Source of the DNA: Solea solea
Taxonomy: Eukaryota; Chordata; Actinopteri; Pleuronectiformes; Soleidae
Length of the DNA: 64,000 bases
Assembly (NCBI RefSeq): GCF_958295425.1
Contig: NC_081142.1
Coordinates: 16,004,821-16,068,820 of the forward strand
Reading direction: 5' to 3'
The notes under the pieces were generated by a model. That model was not told where the DNA came from, ran no database searches, and saw only the letters and a list, made by a program, of their open reading frames with translations. Below, one piece after another: positions 13,701 to 25,675 of the stretch (the stretch's first letter is position 1; the number at the start of each line of letters is the position of its first letter). The translations under genes and the position numbers were made by a program.

Positions 13701-16700
13701 GGACCCCTACGATCCATGGTGGAGGAGATCCAGTCAGAAGAGTCAGATGATGATGACAGCAGCTCAGAGGAGGAAACACCCATCAAAACAAATCCCCCCA
13801 ATCGCGACTCTAGGTCAGTCTCTTTGAAGACCCTTCTCTTCTAGACTCTGTGATTTTGCACTGCCGTCTGTCACCAACACCAACCAAAGTAGGCATCTAA
13901 ACATCAGTAAATCAATTGTTGCTTTCAATAGTATTTACATTGCATCCACTCAGAATGCTGTCACTAAAACACGCATTAATGGCAAGATCACAGATATTTG
14001 GCATATTTTGCCTTAAAATTGTTGTCCAACTTAGGTCTGTCACTTTATTGCAGAAATCACACACATAGCATAGCATCATAAATATAGCAGTGCTACATGT
14101 CGGTGGAGTTTCTCAGCCACCCAGGTCATAATCTTCTTCACTAGTTGGCTGTGGGTGACTCGACTTGCTTGAGTTGAGCTGAAGATGTTTCTCCTCTTAT
14201 CCAAGAGGCTGCTTCAGTTCTGACTAAATAGTGGGAAGAACCAGGTATTCAATGCAAATCGTTCACCCTCCCAGTTTCAGGTTGTTGGTTTCCCCTGAGA
14301 TGAAGTGTGAGCTGCTCATTAGGGGGGGTCACCTGAGAGGCGGAGTCTGCTATTGTGTGGGTGTTAGACTTCACTGTTTCACTGCAGTTAGCAGTGCTAG
14401 TTGATGCATCCACCAACTCTGTTAGATCCAGACCTTAGCTCTTTCTCTACTCTTTGTGCTTCCTGCTCTTAGGGCACGTGAAACTCTGCTCCTGACTTTT
14501 CAGGACAACCTGCCATGACTCTGTCATCCTGTAGCACTCAGATCTAGACTCAAAGCAAAGCTACACCACGTGACCAGGAGATTAAAGAGATAAAATCATC
14601 AATCTCTTGATAATGTATCTTTTTTTATATACTCACAAATCGACCCTTTACAGTCATACAAATAATTCAATATTAATTAATCCTTAATAGTCAGGATTGA
14701 CTGATGGGTTTTTTTGGTCTGGGAACACAAACCAAACCTTATGATAAATTCTCAACCACATGCATTTAAGTACAATGCTGAGCAGCATCACAATGTGTTC
14801 TGCCTGTCTGTCTGTGTGATTAACATCTGACCTCACCGTATCACCCTCTCTCAGACTCAGCCTGGACAGCGAGAGTGACAGCAGTGATGGCTCGCACCGC
14901 CCCAGTCGAGACCCCGCCCCGCCCCCACAAAAACACAGCTCCTCCAATAACAAAGTGAGTCACACACACACTCATTTTACTGCCTTCTCTCACTGACACA
15001 TGGGCAGGGACTGAAATTGTTTTTCTCAAAATCAACTAATAAAATGTGTAGACAGGTGAAGACAAACAGAGTCTGAGTGGGACCTGCTGTTTATTTATTC
15101 TTTGTTTGGCAATCTTCGATGTTCAGAAATCAGCGTTATCCTCTGCCAACATTAATAGCATTCTCCTGAAGCTTAACTGTGGTTTTGTTAGAATAATAAA
15201 ATTTGTTTTGTGTGTTTTGGAAAAAGCAGTTTAAAAATAATGGTCTCAAAGCCATTTGTTGGAATGGAGATGACTCATGAATTTTAAAGCATAGTGAATT
15301 TTTAATGTTTTTAATGTAGCTCCTTTTCCTACTGAAAAGTGGTCTGAAAGCTCCGAGGAGGCAGATAGTCTTGTACAAAGCCATTTTACATTTCAGCTGT
15401 GTTGAATGTCAAGGGGATCCTTCATAGTCTTCTGGTCTCACATCACAGTCTCTCATCTCTCCACATCTCTCTCCCCTCTCTCGATATTTTCTCTCCCTCG
15501 TTCCTTCTCTGATCTCTGTTCTGCAGGTATCAGGCAGAAAGAGTCCAGATTCCTCGTTTCGTTCAGAGAAGGTGTTGAAGAAGGGATACGACAAGGTAGG
15601 AAGGGTAAATCAAACTTTTTTTTGCTTTTAACTTTCACACACACACATGCAATATTATATCATTGTTCAATTCATGCATTAATGAATGAACAAAATACTG
15701 GACTGTGACCTGATCCACATGTGCAGACAGACTCTGGTCTTTGAACAAGATGATTTAGGTGTAGTGAGAAAGTTGAATTAAACCATCTACAGAGTTCAAC
15801 TGATGAATTTTATTAGACATCAAACCACACACTGACTAAATACAAAAGAAAGTCCTACCTCTTTAATGTGATTCAAAGTGCAATTACCAGGCAAAAACTA
15901 CCAGATTGGGTTACCAGATTAGCCAACATGACATTTGCTGTCATGTTGGCTAGTAGGATGTTTCAAGCATTATGATCTTTCCTTCTGAGGATTTTAGGCT
16001 CAGTGTTGTTCTCTGTGTCTTAAAAAGACTTCATCCATAAACGTATGCTGCGATCCCTGATTTCAGTTGTGGTCAGACAACACGTTGTATAAACCAAGTC
16101 TTTTTTTACTGTAACACAACAGTTTGAAGCTTAAATACTTTCGAAAAATGTACTTTTACTTTCGTAAAAAAGTATTAAACATCTGTAGAGTAAGAGAATC
16201 ATTTAAGAGTGACGGCGAGGTCAGACTATATGATCTTTTGGTCTGTTATGATGGTCACTATGTCACATTAGGTGATCAGAGTCATACATTTGTGGCATGC
16301 TGTAGGGAGGTTGTGAGGCGTCTCGCATCTGTCCTCATCATTTACTGAGACATGTTACGCGGCATAAAATCATTGATTTTTGGGGCCGATGGGTTTCGAT
16401 GCCCTGCATTTGTTGGATCAGGCTTCAGTGTGTACAGTAGGACACTTAAATAATTTGCTCCTGTATTAATCTTGTACTGACTGTGTTCACTCTCCTCTTT
16501 AATCCTATGTCTGAACCGTGCAGGCCTACACGGAAGAACTGGTGGACCTGCATCGCAGACTGATGGCTTTAAGAGAGCGTAATGTCCTACAGCAGGTGTG
16601 TGTTCACACATTAATTATGTTGATGACTCCGTTTGTTATATTGTCAAAAATGCTAAATTCCTGAAAAGTTTGGCTCTATTTAACCAGTCTAATTCTGTTC

Positions 16701-16941
16701 ATATATAGAAATAATAGTGACTCTTTGGTTTGATTTTCGAAACTTGAAAGTCAAAGACACGGCATCTGTATAAGTGTTACCAAAATGATTTACTTTTCTT
16801 TTCATCTGTCAGATTGTTAACCTGATTGAGGAGACGGGGCACTTTAACGTGACCAACACCACCTTTGACTTTGACCTCTTTTCACTGGACGAGTCCACTG
16901 TCCGCAAACTACAGAGCTACCTGGAGGCGACGGCCACGTGA
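502..16941 (+). CDS. mllt1: MLLT1/ENL, YEATS-domain chromatin reader (12 coding exons, 585 aa)
   Basis: Exons: 502-513, 6262-6442, 7872-7954, 9086-9229, 10734-10859, 12126-12764, 13413-13503, 13702-13813, 14855-14954, 15527-15595, 16524-16595 and 16813-16941. All junctions are GT-AG and phases close to one 1,758-nt frame ending in TGA. The first exon encodes only MENQ, matching the tiny first exon expected for ENL. Residues 1-138 form the YEATS domain, and the acyl-lysine cage residues F28, H56, S58, F59, G77 and Y78 are all present. Exon 6 (residues 183-395) is a disordered Ser/Lys/Gly-rich linker with a [10 protein letters not shown] nuclear signal. Exon 7 encodes a Ser/Asp run. Exons 11-12 encode the ANC1-homology domain ([20 protein letters not shown] onward), which in this family binds AF4/DOT1L/CBX8 partners. 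The family reads acylated histone H3 for the super elongation complex in the nucleus. The MENQ start and [14 protein letters not shown] favour MLLT1 over MLLT3. Human ENL is 559 aa. Which teleost ohnologue (a or b) this is cannot be decided here. Confidence 0.97.
1359..1817. mobile_element. hAT-like MITE in mllt1 intron 1
   Basis: The element is bounded by imperfect inverted ends, TAGGGATAGG at the left and the complement of TAGGGGTGGG at the right. The interior is rich in CGATA/TATCG words such as gcgatatatc and gcaatatatc. There is no coding capacity. The pattern matches non-autonomous DNA transposons common in teleosts. The superfamily assignment is inferred from end sequence style only. 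Confidence 0.65.
3856..4221. mobile_element. MITE with TAGAGCTG termini and TAATCGATTA-rich ends
   Basis: The left end is TAGAGCTGAAACGATTAATC and the right end is the complement of TAGAGCTGCAACTAACGATT, giving terminal inverted repeats of at least 8 bp extended by AATCGATTA repeats. It is a full-length non-autonomous element of about 366 bp. The same family recurs at 46257-46530, 47094-47320 and 47326-47589. Confidence 0.75.
4744..4776. repeat. (GT)n microsatellite in mllt1 intron 1
   Basis: About 16 GT units in a row. Nothing else is recognisable in the rest of the 5.7-kb first intron (514-6261) apart from the two MITEs listed at 1359 and 3856. Confidence 0.95.
6727..7280. repeat. Dispersed repeat, copy 1 (mllt1 intron 2)
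   Basis: About 550 bp that aligns with 9408-9912 in the same orientation. It shares long words such as ggttgggctaatccaaaata, aacaaggggggtgttctctg and cacccccattagcacttgg. Copy 2 lies two introns downstream. The open frame across part of it (7081-7557, minus) has no recognisable domain. This is most likely an old transposon-derived repeat; I see no clear terminal inverted repeats. Confidence 0.75.
9408..9912. repeat. Dispersed repeat, copy 2 (mllt1 intron 4)
   Basis: Partner of the repeat at 6727-7280. Both copies start near gcctgcagtta and end near ccagaacgtat/ccagaacatat. Substitutions and small indels throughout show that both are old. Confidence 0.75.
12949..13070 (-). repeat. Teleost dispersed repeat fragment (reverse orientation)
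   Basis: A degraded reverse-orientation copy of the repeat seen forward at 31431-31715 and 34379-34660. It is recognised by the complement of the phrase about gagtttgcatgttctcccc and by the cccggagaaaac block. It lies in mllt1 intron 6. Confidence 0.6.
13410..13415 (+). other. mllt1: NAGNAG tandem splice acceptor, mllt1 exon 7
   Basis: The intron ends ttaCAGCAG before TCGGCACC. Splicing at the first AG (exon from 13413) inserts a glutamine; splicing at the second (from 13416) omits it. Both keep the frame, so two isoforms differing by one Gln in the Ser-rich linker are possible. Confidence 0.6.
14107..14590 (-). repeat. Dispersed repeat in mllt1 intron 8
   Basis: The block includes ttctcagccacccaggtcat and cttatccaagaggctgcttc, which I recognise as part of a widely dispersed fish repeat, apparently on the minus strand. 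The family name is uncertain. Boundaries are approximate and the 3' part (after about 14350) may be unrelated unique sequence. Confidence 0.5.
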
Positions 16942-18186
16942 CAGGAAGTGGAAAGCGGCGTGTGGATTGCAGCGGCGGCGGAAGTACGCGTGCCATCGCC
17001 TCTTCTCTGTTAAGGAGGTGACGAGCAGTTACATCTGTCGCAGCCGTTTCCCAGGTCTGACTGAAACATTGAACAACTACCACACAAGCAGAAACACACG
17101 GTCAAACACAAGCACATATGAAGACACCACCACCACCACCGCCGCCCTCACATGACTCTGGGAAGGAAACGGTAGGAGGAGGCTGAGGTGTAGAAGGAGG
17201 AGCTGATCTCCATCTACAGTCAGAATTTTCATCGCACATCTCTTTTTTTTTTTTTTTTTGGAGTCTGTGCAGAGCTGTGGAACCCACACCCACTTCACCC
17301 TCCTGCACACATATTGCTCCCACCTCCGCAAACCCAACACTTCCCCTCCTCTTCCTCCTTCTCACACGCACATTTCTTACTCGGCAGAACACTCCAGTTC
17401 CCCTACCCCTGCTGTGAGCTGGAGCTCATTTCTCTCCTGACTTTTGAGGCCTGTTTGTGTGCGTGTGTGCGTGTGTGCGTGTGTGCGTGTGTGTGTGCGC
17501 GCGCATGCGCCCATGTGAGCACTGCTGAGGTTAAAGAGGAGATGTTATGTTTGTGGTTACTGACTTCGCTTTGTTCGTGACGCTTGAGGACAAACAGCTG
17601 GTTTCCTTCCTGCCCCGAACACACACACATATAGATGCATTCAGGTAACACTTTACTTTAACCCCCTCCACAAAACTACAGTATTTATTGGCACTGCATT
17701 AAAATCTAATCATTGTTTTAATGGTTTGCAGCACACTTAAATGTAGTCGTAACAGAATGGAATATTAGTGCACTGTGTTGGCCTGAAAAATAAGACAACC
17801 CTGATTCACCACACGTAAAAACCGTGGAACCTTAATTTTGTGTGTCTTGGCTGCTGGACAGATTACTTAATACTCTTCTTGCGTTAATCTCTGCAGGGAA
17901 GGCTCATTCTCACTCATGATGAATTAATTTCTCCACCTTTCTAAAATGGCCCTCGGGGACGGAGAGTCTAACTGAACACTATTTGTTCACTTACTCTTAA
18001 AAGACACGATGAACACACCTGAAGTCTGTTGCGGTTCCAGTGACAATACTTAATGCTGCAAACAACCCATAATCCATCATTCTGTGGGAGCTCATATAAC
18101 AACAGTTCTCTCTGTCAGGTTCTTGAGTAAAGGTGAACCCCCCACACACATACATTTAAAGCATGTTTTATTTCTGCCTATTTCAT

Positions 18187-18376
18187 TAGGGATGCATGAT
18201 GTTGGACTTTTGCCGATATCCATTATGCCAGTATAGTGCTTGGGCTGATGACATACAATACATATATTTTTCCCTGCACTGGACTGCACAGGTCATTTAG
18301 ACTCTTGTGTAGTTAAATTAAAATATCTTTACATACAAGTTTTTACCAATAACCGCTGATACCAATGTCGGCCCTA
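18187..18376. mobile_element. Short MITE with TAGGGATGCATGAT terminus
   Basis: The left end is TAGGGATGCATGATGTTGG and the right end is the complement of TAGGGCCGACATTGG. The interior has CCGATAT-like words. It resembles non-autonomous hAT elements common in fish and has no coding capacity. Confidence 0.6.
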
Positions 18377-21310
18377 CTTGACACTGAGGATGCTGGAAGT
18401 AGATTATCCGAGTAGCTGCTTGTTATCTTTTCTCTTGGTCGTTCTACAGTAAACAGTTGTCCTTATGTAAATTCTATACTTGCTGAGAAATACTGTAGGT
18501 TAATAAACAGATGTCCTTATTGCCACCAACAACTACATTATAGTGTGTTTGTTATGCTCAGTGGTAGAAGGGGGTTAAAGGAAAGTGGTAGTTGGATCCA
18601 TGCCCGTCTGTCTCCCTGGGCCTTTTTTTTTTTTATGTAAAACTGTACACAAAGACGTTGTGTGTGTGTGTGAGAGAGAGATAGAGACTATTTTTCAGGT
18701 GAAGTTTGTCTGTCTGAACATCTGTAAACGTATGTTCTCTTGAGTTTCCCTCTCTACTTCCTCACACTGAAAGCTGAGCCTTGGCCTCCTACCAACGGCA
18801 TCCCCACCCACCTCTTCTTTCCACTGAAGCTCTCTCTCACTCCATCCCTCCTCTTCACCCTCCACCTCTTCCTCCTCTTCTTCCCATATTGGCGTGCATG
18901 AAAGGGCTCGACTGCTCACAGCCAGAGCAGTGGAGTATCACTCCTGAATTGCCTTCTAAGTGGTGCGTAGGGTTTAATGAAAAAGCCGTGAAAAAGTAGC
19001 CATACTCTTCTCCCAGAATCCAAAAAATAAGAAGAATAACATAGGGGCCACGCTTTTTTAACATTTTATTTTTCTACAAGTGCATTTTGTGTATTTATTC
19101 CCTGACTGCGGTTAAGATAACCTGTGAGCTATGAATGTATACCGCTTTTACTTTTGTACGGCCAGTAGCAGCAGCAGCAGCAGCCCCTCTCTAGTGCCTT
19201 CTTCTGCGACCTGCAGTGTGAGGGGGTGGTGTGCGCTCTTTAGCCATGGTCACACAGAAAGAAATCAACCCCACCCCCTTCAAAATAACCCAAAACAAGT
19301 GTAAGTGGGATGCCTGAATATCCAGTGTTGTCTTAAAGGCTTTCATCCCTGCTTCTTCTTCTCCTCCTCCTCCAGTGTCTTTATAGTTTTATCAGTGATT
19401 ATTTCTGTCAATCAAGCCCTCTGGAAATTTTACGATGATTTTTTTTTTTCTTTCACGGTGGACATGTTTTTATGTACTTGCTTCCTGAGATTAGATTCAG
19501 TGTTACTAAGGTGACTGTGGTTGTTGTGTACATTGATTAGCTCTAGTAACAGTTGCATTCAGCTGTGTTGAGTGTTCGGAGTGGTGTTTGATTAGGGTTG
19601 GGATATTTGCAGAAAAAAAAAAAAAAGAAAAGTGGAGCATTTGATACCAAGTTAGCAGCACTTGAGCAGAATCTACAAAAAACAGAAATATAAGCTAAGC
19701 GAAGCACTCCTCCTGTTTTTGGTATTTGTCAGGGGCCTGTGTCATGATGCAGGATTAGTGGTGGAGTAGAAAAGAAGAGTTAAACCAGGCTGACTGGTCT
19801 CATGAAGCTGGCTTACTTTCACCGAGTCGTATCACTAAGCTCAGAGAGAGGTCGACTAATAATGAGGACACATGCACACACTGGTACAGACTACTGAAGA
19901 TCACATGTTTAACAAATGTTTGTAGCCAAACCAGTTATCCTCTTTTGTTTGTTACTGTATCAGACACAAGAGCAGAGTATAACTTCTGGGGTGGATTTTA
20001 ATTTAAAGTGAAAGTCTGAGCTGTTTGGTGGTGGTTAAATTTCATCTACTTTTTTTTTTTTTTTTTTAAACTTAAAGACTGGTATCTATATACTATATGT
20101 GCAGTGTGTTAATATTGACCAGTGCTGAACTGGCCATTTACTAAATATTACTAAACACTAGTATTTCTCACACAACAGAGAGGAGCGCTATTTATTAACA
20201 ATCCAAATGCAAATAATGAAAGCTAGTTTGAATATTTATTCACAATTTATGAGTTTTTACTTTTTGTAGCATAAAAGAACACATTGATTAATCGAAAAAG
20301 TGATTGACGGGCTAACTGCAAGTGGAAATATTAGATTTTTAAATTGTTTGCAATGTTTGTGTCCGTCTGGCAGAGCTTCAACATTTATTCAATTAACAGA
20401 TCAGCTGATTATATGGCAACTTGTTTATAATTAATCTGGTAAAATTTTCTCCAATGACTGTTAGAGACGAGCATGACGAAGACACAGCTCAGGATTCTCT
20501 AAAATTTTAGACAACTTTCCTTTTTTCCACTATTTTTGAAAAAACAAAATGTTAATTTGCTCAAATAATATAATAAGTCAATCCATCTATCAATCAATGG
20601 ATGAATTTTTCCACCAGAAACCTAAAAATATTAATCTTACAGGGGAAACAGAATTGACGTAGTAGCAGATTATTTCAGGAAGATTCATTGATAATTTATC
20701 AAATTAGTTGTTACTTAATGTTCATTCAACTTATAGTTTCAGCTAAACTATACTTTATCACACTTGGCATTTCATAGCTTATGATTGTTTGAGATTTATC
20801 TTTTCCACTATTCTTACAATATTTTCTTCTGTAACTGTGTAAGACTGAATCACCGTTTTCTGCTCAAATTACTTGTAATCGGAGAAGAATGACTCTGCTC
20901 TTGGTCTGTTGTTTGTTCTTAGTGTTTTAGGGCAGTTCATATCCACAATGTTACTATTTCTATTTCTCTTTCTGTCCTGGATCCATCAGTGTGCTGTGCA
21001 GTGCCTTCTTGTTAAACTTGTTTAATGTTAAGGGAGGCCAGAAACCAGCTTTGTGAGACTGGAATTCAGGATTACCAGTGTTGGGCTCAAAGCTTAAAGA
21101 GTCAAGTTAACTTGCTTCAGGATTCAGGCCCCTGGTGTGTTAGTTCCTGTGGCCCCTTTTACACACACAGACACACATTATACCAAACCACTGTGTTGCA
21201 GACCTTCAGTGAATAATTCCCTCCCTGCCTTCCTCCCCTCCTCTTCAGGTTTTTTTTCTTTGTAGCTGACAGTGTTTTTATTCTGACTCTTTGATAGCTT
21301 TAATTCTTTG

Positions 21311-21335
21311 CTCTCTCTCTCTCTCTCTCTCTCTC
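21311..21335. repeat. (CT)n tract
   Basis: An uninterrupted run of about 12 CT units. Confidence 0.9.
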
Positions 21336-22809
21336 CTGCTGTTGCCTGCCCCAGCTCAGCGACATGTAACACACTCCCTCTGCCATTACTGTAAAACGCT
21401 GCCTGAGCATGGAAAACATGTCTCAAACATTTTTTTTTCTTTTTTAAACTGGATCTCTGCCGCCTTATGTGCTCTGCAGTAAACCCTCTCTCGCACTCTC
21501 TCTCCCCCCCCTCCCCACCATCCTCTTACTCACTTCTTTACCCTTCATCCTCTCAAGTTGTGCCTCTGGCAACAGGACTTCAGGCCGTGATTACTGACTA
21601 TTAACTTTGCAACTGTGTGAGTGACGTCTGACTGTGAGTGTGCTTGTTAGCGAAAGGAGGGAAACGGAAAAGTACTTCTCTTCCTGTCGCCGTCTATGTG
21701 CATCGATGTGGGAACTTTTAAGTCCTAGTTCATGAACTCTGACCATTGACCAGGCACTCATTCAATCCCTTGTGATGGCGGAGAGGGGGGAGTTAAATGG
21801 GGACTGGAGAAGACCCGCTGTCTACCCAGTCAATGTTTTATTTATGGACCTCTGCACTTTTGGCTGTGATGACTTCAGTACTTAACGTAGTTACCTGAAC
21901 TGTATTTGTAAGGATTTTATACAATATTTACATGCAATACAATATGAATTTTTCCTTTGCCAACTTTTTTTTAATTATTATTTTTAATTTAATTGTCTTT
22001 ATTTTGACGTGTTTGGTCACTATTATTCACAAACAAACATGTCCGTTGAATTTTTTTTAGGCATCAAATCTTGTTCTGGGGGATGTTTTTCCCTGTGTGT
22101 GTTTAGTGTATCATGATGCTGATGACAGCTAAAAACCAAGAAGCAGGTGTTTGTCGGATGAGCTAAACTTTATCACTGTCTGCTTCCAGTAATGAAAATA
22201 ACTGGACCAGAACAAGGCCGTGAGCAGCCCAAGCTGCGGCTCAGGAAACTGAGCTAAATAAAACACTTATTTTCTGTGTCATGTCCAGTTCTGACACAGT
22301 GATGTCAGTTTTAATTATTTTTTTTATTTTTTTTTTTTCGGTACCCAAACGGTCATCTTCACATAATGTTATTGTTGTGATAATGTTAAAAGCCTGAAGA
22401 AACACAACTGTTGAGCTTTGGGGAGCTTGTTTTGAAGCCATTCATATATTTTTTTCTTGTAGACATCATGTGACTCACATTTGGAGCAGGTTCACAACTT
22501 GAATCCACACGGAACTGAAAGCCGAAGAAGTCATGTCACGTCATCCCGTCCAGGCTAAGCCTCTGTTTCATTAACATCTGTAATCAATGTTTTGTCTGTC
22601 ATTGAGCATTTCTTTCGAGGAAATGTGTTTCTGGGAGTTTACTTTCCATATTTATTATGTCACAGTAGATATTCCAAAATTTTTACCAACGAGAACAGCA
22701 TTGGCAGTTTTATCGTCATCACAATATCCACAAAACTCAACAACACACTCTTGGAAAGTAAATTCATCTCTTCAGTTGTAACCGCTGCTGTCTTTTAACT
22801 TTTACAAAG

Positions 22810-22825
22810 CCCCCCCCCCCCCCCT
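22810..22825. repeat. C16 homopolymer
   Basis: Sixteen consecutive C, followed about 45 bp later by another C-rich stretch. It is a likely length-variable site. Confidence 0.9.
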
Positions 22826-24079
22826 CTTCTGCTGTCATTACAAACATGTCTGAACATACCATGACACCCCCCACCCCCCCCAACTCACACTCTTGTCATT
22901 GTTTGAGCCATGAAGAGTTCATGGGTAACGTTCAACAAAGGCTGCAGAACATAACAAAGATAATGGTGCAAGCAAGCTGTTTAGAGAGGCAGGATTAGCA
23001 CTTGATAAGTACAAATGTCCTGTTATTTCACTGATTAACAAAACCCACCTCTCTATTACCAAACCAAATCACTCTTAAGAGGCATTTTGTCAAATTCTGC
23101 TGATTAAATTGGTTCAGTTTTTTATTTTATTTTCTTATCAAATGTGTATCAAAAGCTCACGAGGGTCTCAGTATTTGATCATAGTTTGTCACAAATTTAA
23201 AATGATTTAATAACAAAAATGACAGTCAGAACAGAAACAAACCTACTTGTTAGATTACCCAGCCCTGTATTTTCTGTTTTGCAATTTTGAGTATCTAAAT
23301 GAACGTAAAAATTGAAAATGGGAATACAAAATGGAGAAGAAGAAGGAAAAAAAGAAAAAAACACTCCCACTTTGCAACTCTATGAGCACGTCTGTGGGAG
23401 TGGAACATTTCAGCTGCACCTATATTATATATATAATGAGTGTATAATACAGCAAAATGTTGGAATATCTACTGTGTGGATCTTACGAGGACTAGGAAAA
23501 GGCAAAAGCATAGAGCAAATGGTTTGTTGCATATAAGTTGGAGGGGGGTGTGGGTGGGTTGCGAGGGGGCATGTGCAGATGGGGTGTTTCCAGTGTCAGT
23601 GGCTGTCATATTATTGTATGTCTGTGACAAGGGGACAGGGTTGCCTGTATTTATAAAGGATTAATTTTCTTTTTTAAAAAGGGGGTGGGGGGGCGGAGTC
23701 TGAATTGTGTCTATATATGTGGTCAAAGCTACAAACAACGGGCAGAACAAATGAACTGGATGGCAGAAGAACAATTTGGTATTTTTAAAACGTAAAAGAC
23801 TTGGCATGAACGCCACCATGTGGCTGTATAATGCAAGTTGTTAACAAGGACAAAAACATGTTATTTTAATGTTATTTTTTATTTTGAAATCATATTATTA
23901 ATAAAGTCATTAAGTACTGTTGTCCCCAGTGTGTCTCTGATCATTGACCGCGGTGTGACCCCCATCACGGTCACAGCTGTGTGTGCCAAGGTTCATGTGA
24001 TGGTCAAAGCAGTCTGTGGGGGTCAAAAGGACAAGCAGTGGGCCGCACAGTTAAGAATGCATCGACCATCTATGAACGA

Positions 24080-24600
24080 CAGGGAGGGACATTTATTGGC
24101 AAAGGTCGATCAATATGCTACAGTTGACATTTACCCATTCACACACTGCAACATGGGGATACGTGTCTTCTCAAGGACACATGTAGACTAGCAGAACCAG
24201 GAATTGAACTCACAACCTTCCAATTGAAAGACAACTTGCCCTACCACACAGTCACAGAGTCACCATGGCTCAATCCCAACTCCTCACTTTTTTTTAAGTA
24301 CATTTTATTTCAGAAAAATTATTTTGATACCTAAGTACAGGAAATGTCATAAACGTAAAAACTTTTACTTAAAGGGATACTTGAGAGTAAAAGTACAAGT
24401 ATCTTACCAGAAAATTACTTGGGTAGAAGTTGAAGTTACTTTTTATAATATTACTTAAGTAAAAGTCTATGACATTTACTGTACATTCACTGATGTAAAA
24501 TGTAAAGTTTTAGAAGTAAAAATATTAGTTCTCAGTGGTAGGGCAAGTTGTCTTTCAACTGGAAGGTTGTGGGTTTAATTCCTAACGCAGTATTTATACT
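24080..24600. mobile_element. Inverted composite: SINE-like unit / fold-back MITE / SINE-like unit
   Basis: The left arm (about 24080-24280) reads on the minus strand as a tRNA-promoter unit. It has an A-box-like TGGTGACTCTGTGACTGTG region and the phrase ttcaattggaaggttgtgag, followed by a B-box-like GTTCAATTCCTGG. The right arm (about 24535-24600) carries the same promoter unit on the plus strand. Between them (24290-24530) lie inverted blocks of the acttttacttaagta type. I read this as a palindromic insertion of hAT-like ends flanked by two oppositely oriented SINE-like units. Confidence 0.5.
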
Positions 24601-25165
24601 GCCAAAAAGTCTTCAGGATCCAGTGTATCGAATGTTTAACAACATCTAGTGCCATCACGTAAAACACCAGTGACTAAAGTTACTTCAGTACTGACCACAT
24701 GTGAATGTACCCATAATAAATAAATATAATATTGTTACGTGACAGGAAGCTGCAGCAGATGACATGCAACATATCGGCGTCACTCGGGTCGAGTGCACCT
24801 GTCTTTTATGAAGCACTAATTACAAGTCCTGTTGAGACATGTTGACAGCATAAGCAGCAGAAGCACAGGTGCTTTTAATAAAACCAACTAACGAGGCTGT
24901 AAAATCTGGTCGTCACGTGTGTTGGAAAACGCAGAGTGGGAGCTCGAGGGAAAGAGTACCAATTATAAATTAAACAATTCAACAAAATAGTCTGGTTGAA
25001 ACTACGATTGGATTAGTCTCATGTTTTAATTCTTTAATTTGGGATGTTTGTGATAGTACTGTACTGGTAATAAGTTATCACCCTGGGTCAGAACTTATAC
25101 TTTTGATTTTCTTTGGCAGGACACCTGTTTAATTTTGTTTTTGTGGTTGTACACTCACCAGCAGT

Positions 25166-25675
25166 GTTGTAATGTATAGAAGTACAAATACTTACTGTAC
25201 TTAAGTACAAAATTCACATATCTAAACTTTACTTTGTTATTTATATTTCGAGCGACTGTTACCTTTACTCCACTACAATATCCTAAATAAATTGTATACT
25301 TTTACTCCAATACATTTCCTATAACTATCCCTGTTACTCGTTACAAGCAAATAAAATAAGAAGAAGAGTTTGTAATGGTCTGCATTTATATAGAGCTTTT
25401 CTAGGCTTGATGGGCTGCTTTACACTACAGTTTTCACCCATTCACACATCTTACATACCCATTCACACGCTGAAACATGGGGTTAAGTGTCTTGCACAAA
25501 GACACATATAGACTAGCAGAGCCAGGAATTGAACCGACAACCGTCCTGTTGAAGAACAGTAAATGTCATAAACTTTTACTTAAATAATATTATAAAAAGT
25601 GACTTCAACTTCTACCAAAGTCACTGTACTTTTACTCAAGTATCTCTTTACACAAGACTGTAATTAGGCGCACTT
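25166..25675. mobile_element. hAT-like ends enclosing a SINE-like unit (minus orientation)
   Basis: It starts with agtgttgtaatgtatagaag and continues with repeated tacttttactcc blocks typical of Tol2/hAT-type ends. About 25370-25555 is a minus-strand SINE-like unit (gagccaggaattgaaccgac is the complement of its B box). It closes with acttttactcaagtatctc. The same arrangement occurs in the other orientation at about 48615-49573, so the composite itself has been mobile or was formed before dispersal. Confidence 0.55.

Larger units (their letters stand above)
16942..23905 (+). other. mllt1: mllt1 3' trailer (probable long 3' UTR) with candidate poly(A) signals
   Basis: After the TGA at 16939-16941 there is no further coding exon on the plus strand and no splice-consistent domain. 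Candidate AATAAA signals are at 22257-22262 and 23900-23905; the true end could be either. The stretch holds an MITE (18187-18376), a (CT)n tract (21311-21335), a 16-base C run (22810-22825), several T runs and a GT/GC-alternating tract around 17456-17504. Open frames here are low-complexity and not supported as genes. Confidence 0.5.

Noticed and set aside
24535..24600. A tRNA gene
   Set aside because: A- and B-box-like promoter words are present, but no cloverleaf with a proper acceptor stem can be drawn. The unit recurs with transposon sequence, so it is SINE-like.
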